Below are positions 48,101 to 57,100 of a stretch of 64,000 nt of DNA, one piece after another. Position 1 is the first letter of the stretch. Each line of letters begins with the position of its first letter. The DNA is from Archivesica marissinica. Its lineage: Eukaryota > Mollusca > Bivalvia > Venerida > Vesicomyidae. The translations under genes and the position numbers were made by a program. Under the pieces are notes generated by a model, which saw only the letters and a program-made list of their open reading frames with translations, was not told where the DNA came from and searched no databases. The DNA lies in the NCBI GenBank assembly GCA_014843695.1, contig CM026400.1, positions 44,484,126-44,548,125 on the forward strand. The letters are read 5' to 3'.

Positions 48101-51100
48101 TGTGTTTGAGGCTATCACGAAGCCCATTCTGCCAAAGCCACCTAGTGTGTATGTGAGGTACTCGTGCAGAGACCCGAGTGCAGTGCAGAATCAACCTGAA
48201 GAGGTACCGTATTAACAATTCACAATAAGTGAATCATGTTTTCCGGTGGGTCAGGAAATGGGCAGGGTGGGTCAGGAAATGGGCAGGGTGGGTCAGATAA
48301 TGGGCAGGGTGGGTCAGGAAATGGGCACTGTGGGTCATATAATGGGCAGGGTGGGTCAGATAATGGGATGGTGGGTCAGATAATGGGCAGGGTGGGTCAG
48401 ATAATGGGCACGGTGGGTCAGATAATGGGCACGGTGGGTCAGATAATGGGCAGGGTGGGTCAGATAATGGGCACGGTGGGTCAGATAATGGGCACGGTGG
48501 GTCAGATAATGGGCACGGTGGGTCAGATAATGGGCACGGTGGGTCAGATAATGGTCAGGATATGGGCAGGGTGGGTCTGAAAGAAGCAGGCTGCATTTTA
48601 AGCCACGATGAGGTGCAGGATGGGGGTACTTCGAACATTTTGTTAAATTACGGTGACTGACCAAAGAGTCTGTCCTCCCGAAGGCACCTGTTATTTATTT
48701 TTTTAATGGCGGGGTTAAAAAGGACAGTGTGCTCTGCCATTCCGCCTTAGAAAACAGCCCAGTTGAGACATTTTGAAAAGGATGTGGTGGATACTAATGT
48801 ACAATCAAAGTTGAATTTTGATGAACATATGAATAACAGATAGCAAATAAGAAATTAGGGGCTGGTTTCAAAATGTTTATGTACCAAAAATGATAAATAT
48901 TCCATTAAGACATACTAGTACATGTAGGTATTGCAGTTCAATACTGACCAGTGCAATACAGTGTATACAGTAAAGTAAAGTGTTTGTTTATTATAGTGTC
49001 ACCCCTATTTAAAGGGCCAGCCATTTCTGACTTATGAGACACCTCTTTTTATGAACATCAGTACTTCCCGAATCCTATGCTTGTATACCAGACGTCAGGC
49101 TGGTAGGCAATCGGTAACCATTATTTAACTAGTTTGCGGCTCACCAACCGGCCATATCAGAATGAACCCCTGACGAGATTCGAACCTTCAACCTCCCGCT
49201 CCGTAGGCAAATGCTTTAACCACTGTGTCACGGAGATGGTATACATGTATGTAATTTTAGAGGTTATGGTTGAGTACATGTATAGTCAAACCTGTGTTAA
49301 TGGTCACCTCCTTTAAGCAGCCAACCTGTATTAAGCTTCCAGATTCCCAATATGTTGTTTTTATTATACATTTGACCTCTATTAAGCAGCCACCTGTGCT
49401 AAGTAAGCAGCGACTTTCTGTGATTTCCATAGCTGGCTGCTTAAGACAGGATTGACTGTATATATACATATAGCGTTGTAAATGTTGATTTACTATTAAC
49501 CCTTTCCTTCATAGAAGCACCTCTTGACGCCATTGCCGTGACTGACCAAAGAGTCTGTCCTCCCGAAGGCACCTGTTATTTATTTTTTTAATGGCGGGGT
49601 TAAAAAGGACAGTGTGCTCTGCCATTCCGCCTTAGAAAACAGCCCAGTTGAGACATTTTGAAAAGGATGTGGTGGATACTAATGTACAATCAAAGTTGAA
49701 TTTTGATGAACATATGAATAACAGATAGCAAATAAGAAATTAGGGGCTGGTTTCAAAATGTTTATGTACCAAAAATGATAAATATTCCATTAAGACATAC
49801 TAGTACATGTAGGTATTGCAGTTCAATACTGACCAGTGCAATACAGTGTATACAGTAAAGTAAAGTGTTTGTTTATTATAGTGTCACCCCTATTTAAAGG
49901 GCCAGCCATTTCTGACTTATGAGACACCTCTTTTTATGAACATCAGTACTTCCCGAATCCTATGCTTGTATACCAGACGTCAGGCTGGTAGGCAATCGGT
50001 AACCATTATTTAACTAGTTTGCGGCTCACCAACCGGCCATATCAGAATGAACCCCTGACGAGATTCGAACCTTCAACCTCCCGCTCCGTAGGCAAATGCT
50101 TTAACCACTGTGTCACGGAGATGGTATACATGTATGTAATTTTAGAGGTTATGGTTGAGTACATGTATAGTCAAACCTGTGTTAATGGTCACCTCCTTTA
50201 AGCAGCCAACCTGTATTAAGCTTCCAGATTCCCAATATGTTGTTTTTATTATACATTTGACCTCTATTAAGCAGCCACCTGTGCTAAGTAAGCAGCGACT
50301 TTCTGTGATTTCCATAGCTGGCTGCTTAAGACAGGATTGACTGTATATATACATATAGCGTTGTAAATGTTGATTTACTATTAACCCTTTCCTTCATAGA
50401 AGCACCTCTTGACGCCATTGCCAATACGACATACCTTGACAATGTAGTAGCCAAACCAATGTTCATAATAAAGGCCAGAATCTCATGTAGTCCCAGTAAT
50501 ATCTATGGAGGAAGTGGGATAGATATGGCGACTACTTAACCACTGCATGATAGCTAAATCGCTGTCGTTTGTATGGAGATATAATAGTATATTAACCTAA
50601 ATCTCTATGAAGGAAAGGGTTAAACTATATTTAAAATGTATTGTATACCCGACTTCGTCCCTTGGGGACCCCACTTCTCCATAAAGAAAAAGAAAATATA
50701 CAAAATATTGTCCAGTAAGATACACTGGCCCATTATAATGCACAGCCACTCCTATTCGAAATTGTGACTTTTAGCTCTATTGTGTTGATTGATTAAACAG
50801 GGATCATTTTAGAGTTTTAGAGGGCGATGTGGGCGACCCTGACTTCGCCCTCTGGGGGCCCACTTCTGCCTAAAAAAAAATATTTTTTGGTTTTTACGAT
50901 TTTCAAACAAAATTTTGTCTAGTAAGATACACTGGCCCATTATAAAGCACTCCTTCTATTCAAATGTTGTATTTAATGGTTGTACTGTGCATTTTAACCC
51001 TATTTTGCAGAAGTATATTAACCCATTCAACACCAAGTAACTTACATGGACTGGTCCATGATATTCATAAACCAATAAATGAATCAGAAAATCACATTTG

Positions 51101-54100
51101 GACATGTTCATTTATCAAAATGGGTAATTATGTCTAAAAATAGTCATATCACTGGCAAAAATTGCAGATCCTGATGAGCCGGCTCGTGACGATCTGGATC
51201 TACACTTTTTGTAAACCTATTTAGAGGTCTGTGGTGTTGAAAGGGTTAAAGAACACCATTTAAGGAAGCGATCACGCGCTTTCTCACTTCTCCCAAAAAT
51301 TCTGACCTAAGATGAACCCTGAATTAAATAATACAATTTAAGGGTGCAATTGCACGCTGTCTCACTTCTCCCAAACATTATGACCTAGAATGAGCCCTGA
51401 ATTTACAGTACAATTTGTTTGATCTTTACTTCTTAGTGGTTTCGTCCGCCTCCGTGGTCGAGTGGTTAAGGTCGCTGACTTGTATACCACTGTAACCTAT
51501 CATCACTGATGGTCACGGGTTCGAGCCCCGCTCAGGCCGTGTCTCATTTATATGAAAAAGTTGGCAGTTTCTTACGGAGGTTGGTGCACCCAAGTACTGG
51601 TTAACCGCTGGAGCCTGCCCAGGAAAGGTGTTGTTAGGTAAACTGCCCGCCGGCGATATAGCCCAAAATGGTGCTGATGCAGGCGTAAAACCCGAATCAT
51701 AACATATAATATATCTTAGTGGTTTCCATTTTCTCAACCCGTCTTATACGCGGGTTAATGCAAAATACCACTGATTTAAGACGAAATCTTCTTATAGACG
51801 AGTAAATACGGCGACAGGCTTTCAGGTGGGACAATAAACCGAGGTCCCATGTATCGTATTTATTTTAGTCTTGATATATTGATACATACATAAATTTCCA
51901 ACAATGACGCATCCTAAGACAAGTGATGTGTGAACTGTATCTGTAGATCATTTCATTATGAGTACATATTCAGGTAGACTACATTATTTCATTATGAGTA
52001 CATATTCAGGTAGACTACATTATTTCATTATGAGTACATATTCAGGTAGACTACATTATTTCATTATGAGTACATATTCAGGTAGACTACATTATTTCAT
52101 TATGAGTACATATTCAGGTAGACTACATTATTTCATTATGAGTACGTATTCAGGTAGACTGTACATTATTTCATTATGAGTACGTATTCAGGTAGACTAC
52201 ATTATTTCATTATGAGTACATATTCAGGTAGACTCTTCATTATGAGTACATATTCAGGTAGATTCTACATTATTTCATTATGAGTACATATTCAGGTAGA
52301 CTACATTATTTCATTATGAGTACGTATTCAGGTAGACTTCATTATGAGTACATATTCAGGTAGATTCTACATTATTTCATTATGAGTACATATTCAGGTA
52401 GACTACATTATTTCATTATGAGTACGTATTCAGGTAGACTACATTATTTCATTATGAGTACGTATTCAGGTAGACTACATTATTTCATTATGAGTACATA
52501 TTCAGGTAGACTACATTATTTCATTATGAGTACATATTCAGGTAGACTACATTATTTCATTATGAGTACATATTCAGGTAGGCTCTTCATTATGGGTATG
52601 TATTCAGGTAGACTACATTATTTCATTATGAGTACATATTCAGGTAGACTACATTATTTCATTATGAGTACGTATTCAGGTAGACTTCATTATGAGTACG
52701 TATTCAGGTATACTCTTCATTATGAGTACGTATTCAGGTATACTCTTCATTATGAGTACGTATTCAGGTATACTCTACATTATTTCAGAAAAATCTGTAC
52801 GAAGAATTTTTGCTGCGTGAGTTTAGGAAGCTGCTGGCAACGAGCGAGATGATCGTGGTTTGTCATCGATTGCCGTGTACTAATATCAAGCTGCGAGAAA
52901 TCGGCATTGACCTCAAACTGAAGGGAATGAAACTGTCCATACTAAACAACAAACATATGCGGTTAGTGCAACCCGTAAACTAAATTACTTCCCTTTATCA
53001 ATATTTATTTGCAAGATCAGCTTGTAGATGGTGGTAAGCACAAATTAACACTGGGATGAATTTACATAGAAATTGTTTTATTTCTCCGTGTGAAGAAATA
53101 GTGCTGCGTAAATACGTATAACATATAACATAACATAGTATCAATTGTTTGTTTTTGTGGTTTAAAGTCGCACCAACAGCGTGGTCATATATCAACTATC
53201 CAACCATTATTGGTGGAGGAAGACACCAGATGGATGGAAGTGGAAGTCATGATAGCGCAGTGGACACGTTTTCGCTTCAGGTGCGAAAGGTCCGGAGTTC
53301 GAGCCTCGCTGGAGCCGTTACGATTGCGCCCTTATGCAAGGCATTTAAATTCCACATGCCTCTTCTCTCTCCTTCATGGCGATGGATTCCATCAGGAATG
53401 AGGTCTCGAGAGTGATTAATATAAGTTGAATGAACTTGTTTCGCAATCGAGCTAAAATAAATTTGTATAAACTAAACCCCAGATGGACGGAAACATTAAC
53501 ATTTAGCTATTGAATGTAATGTGACCAGTCACATTCACATTGTCCAAAAAATGAGTTCCGGACAAGTACCTGTATATTTTTGTTTGGATTATTTTTTAGC
53601 TATAGATGAGACCACAGTGATTCGACACGTTTGGGGGTACTAGTATATATATTTACGTACAGGGATTCTACTCTGTGGGATGTCAGATTTCGCATTGATC
53701 AGTAAAATGGCCCTATCTGAAACAATTTTGAACAAATCTGTCCAAATATAACGCCTATCGAGCGTTCTGATTGGATTATGATTATTCTTCATAAAAAAAA
53801 CCCATCTAGTTACATTCTAATAATCCAATCAGAACGGTCGTTTCAACGCGAACTGCGCCGCTTGAGAAATGTTCAAAACAAATTGAAATATTCTACGAAA
53901 TCTCTTTTTGACGTACATTTTTGCCGAGTAAACCTACACGTTAGTGGAAACACATTTTATTGATAATGTTATTCACAGTTAAAACTCTCCCGTCGAAGAT
54001 TTTTTTTTGTTGCTGACAGAACCCGTTTCCTAGTATGGAAATGTGACCTGCTATGGCCAATGTCTGTGGCAATTGTTTGCAAAGTATACATACATGCAGC

Positions 54101-57100
54101 TTAAAGTTGTGTTTTATTTGAAGAACAATATAAAGACTCGCGATAGTCGTTATATTTGGACAGATTTGTTCAAAATTGTTTCAGATAGGGCCATTTTACT
54201 GATCGATGCAAAATCTGACATCCCACAGAGTAGAATCCTTGTACTTAAATATATATACTAGTACCCCCAAACGTGCCGAATCCCTGTGAATGAGACGTTT
54301 GACTAGCGTTTAAATGCCCATATAAAGTTCCCATCCGTCGCTAATGGTAACAAGATCATTCGCTATGCAGACCGAATTAATACATTGATAAAATTGATGA
54401 GGCTGCCTCTCTGTGGTTCAGTGGTTACGGTCGCTGACTTGTATACCACTGTAACCTATCATCACTGATGGTCACAGGTTTGAGCCCCGCTCAGACCGCC
54501 GTGTCTCTTTATATGAAAAAGTTTGCAGTTTTCTTATGGAGGTTAGTGCACAAAGTACCGCTGGAGCCTGCCTAGGAAAGGTGTTGTTAGGTACGGCGGT
54601 ATAGCTCAAAGTGGTGCTGATGAAGGCGTAAAACCCGAACAAACAAACAAAATTGAAGAGTGTCTTTGATACTCTGTTTCTGTTTTGTAAACTTTACATG
54701 TACATTAAAACCTATGTTAGTGGTCACCTCTATTAAGCAGCCAACCTGTGTTAGTGGTCACCTCTATTAAGCAGCCAACCTGTGTTAGTGGTCACCTCTA
54801 TTAAGCAGCCAACCTGTGTTAGTGGTCACCTCTATTAAGGCGCCAATCTGTATTAAGCAGCCAATTTCCAGATTCCCAATATGTTGATTTATTATACATT
54901 TGACCTCTATTAAGCAGCCACCTGTGCTAAGCAGCCACTTTGTATGATTTCCTTACTAGTTGCTTATGACAGGTTTCACTGTATACAGAAACTGGAACAC
55001 AATGTGCAACCAAGTACATTTAATGGCTCACACTTCAATAAAGTAAAACTCAATTACCTTATACAACTAGTGATCCGGAGTGATGAGAACTCTGATGGAA
55101 GGACTAGTGTGATATTTGATTAGATATGGTTAGCAGGTTCCCGCTGTTGGGCGCCAATTGTGGCAAGAAAACAAATACTGGCAATCAATTTTGTGAATTG
55201 GTGGGGGGAAAAAATTTGCGCAACATGTTTTGTCAAATACTTTGCTTTAAATATTTACCTGGGAACTATATGGCTCTTAGTTGGTTCCAAGGTGTTTTTG
55301 AAATTGGCTCCAGTTTTTTTCCATTTGGCAACAGGAATGGCGCAAAATTCAGACAGAGGGAACCCTGCTAGTGGTCAATTTAATCTCACTTGTCCTGGGC
55401 AAGTGGCCAAATGAAAATGTGTGCAACTGGACACTGCCCCGTTTAGATGTGTAGAAGACAATTACATAATCCTGAATTTGATGTAGATGTACAGGGTGTT
55501 CTTGTGCGGATTCACTGCGAATATAAAACTTGCGCCAATATATTTGATTTACGATGGATGAGTCGCCTCCGTGGTCAAGCGGTTAAGGTCGCTGACTAGT
55601 AAAAAGTTGGCAATTTCTTACGGAGGTGGGTGCACCCAAGTACTGGTTAACCGCTGGAGCCTGCCCAGGAAAGGTGTTGTTAGGTAAACTGCCCACCGGC
55701 GATATAGCCCAAAATGGTGCTGATGCAGGCGTAAAACCCGAAATATAACATATAATAAATAACGATAAATGAACAAAACAGATTGGTATGTTCACAGATC
55801 ACTTATAGAAGACACGGACAAAGCTAATCTGGCATACCTGCTCACTGGGGACAATCTATTAATAACCAGCCCAGACGTAAAACCAAAAGAAGTCTGGAAT
55901 GTACTGAAAAAATATGCTGACATTCTTCCATTAGGTAAGTGTAAAATAGGGTAACGTGTTGATGTCTATTTATAGATTATATCATCATGACTATTTATTA
56001 GGGATGGCAACGAATAGCGATTTCACTATCCGAATATTCGGTCAGTAAGATATTCGAATAATCGTTATACTTTATTAAAAACTCAAAATCACTCAAACTC
56101 TTATAAGAAATGCCAAATTAAGCTACTTTTAAATTACTAAGCGTCATCTTCCTGTAAGGCCATGCAAATATGACGACGATTCATTCAGTTATTGTTATCG
56201 GCCACTGTACATTTATGGGCGTTTTCACAAATGAAGCCGATGTCACTTGAACTGCTTTCCGGAGGACAACATCATAAAGATCGTATTTTATATAGTACTT
56301 TTGGGTAATATTGAGCAGTTAATTATAAATTTAAGAAACACGGGGTGGATGTTGCAGCTTGTCTGTAATATTTCAAAGGAATTTTCTCGTCTAAACAGTT
56401 TTGACATCATAATTAACCCCTTAGCACCTACTGTAATTATCCAATTACATGGCAGAGTGTCAATTAACACTTGCATGGATGCGACCACAACATTGTTTAT
56501 TCAAACATCCTGAGGCAATTTCTTTTGTATTTAAAGGTTTTATGATGGCTTCAAATTGTAAAAGAAAGCAACGTATCTGATTTATGACAGTTTATATCAT
56601 TTTTGCAAATATTATATATTTTTGCCCGAATATTCGAATACTGGAATAGTATTCGGATATTCGGACGTTTGAGCGAATATTCGTATATAGGTAAACTGCC
56701 CGCCAGTGATATAGCCCAAAATGGTGCTGATGCAGGCGTAAAACCCGAAATATAAATAAATTCTTTTTTGGGAAGATCCGCCACAGGGACCACTCCATTA
56801 ACTTTTGATGATCCTGATCTCACCATACGCTCTACTGAGTGTCTTCTAGTAGGGTTTATTCTGGCCAAATAAAATGGAAAAAAGGGAAGGGTGGGTCAGA
56901 AAAGGGGCAGGGTGCATTTTGAGCCGCAATGAGATGTTGGAGAGTGTATTTTGGGGTTAGCCCCTAGAATATTTAGCTAAAGAGCTAGTAATGCAGTACA
57001 TATTTATGAAAAGGGCTGTTCTTATGTATGCCCGCCTAAAGGCATCTGTTGAGGCATATATGAAAATAATTTTAAACGACAAGAGGGAGGGGCTAATGGG

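Larger units (their letters stand above)
48653..49537 (+). repeat. 885-bp tandem duplication, copy 1
   Basis: Begins 'gtgactgaccaaagagtctg' and ends 'cctcttgacgccattgcc'. I see no difference from copy 2 by eye, offset exactly 885. Contains the rest of element K (48653-48765), a SINE-A (48966-49237), a CAGTC-MITE (49276-49458) and the first 41 bp of a TTAA-MITE (49497-49537). Confidence 0.95.
49538..50422 (+). repeat. 885-bp tandem duplication, copy 2
   Basis: Same sequence as 48653-49537. At its end the TTAA-MITE continues to its full length, so this copy keeps the original right-hand neighbour. Confidence 0.95.

Noticed and set aside
51958..52852. Frames of 73 and 156 codons reading STYSGRLHYFIM
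   Set aside because: Repeat artefact; the end of the longer one overlaps MRPL10 exon 3 in a different frame from the real one.
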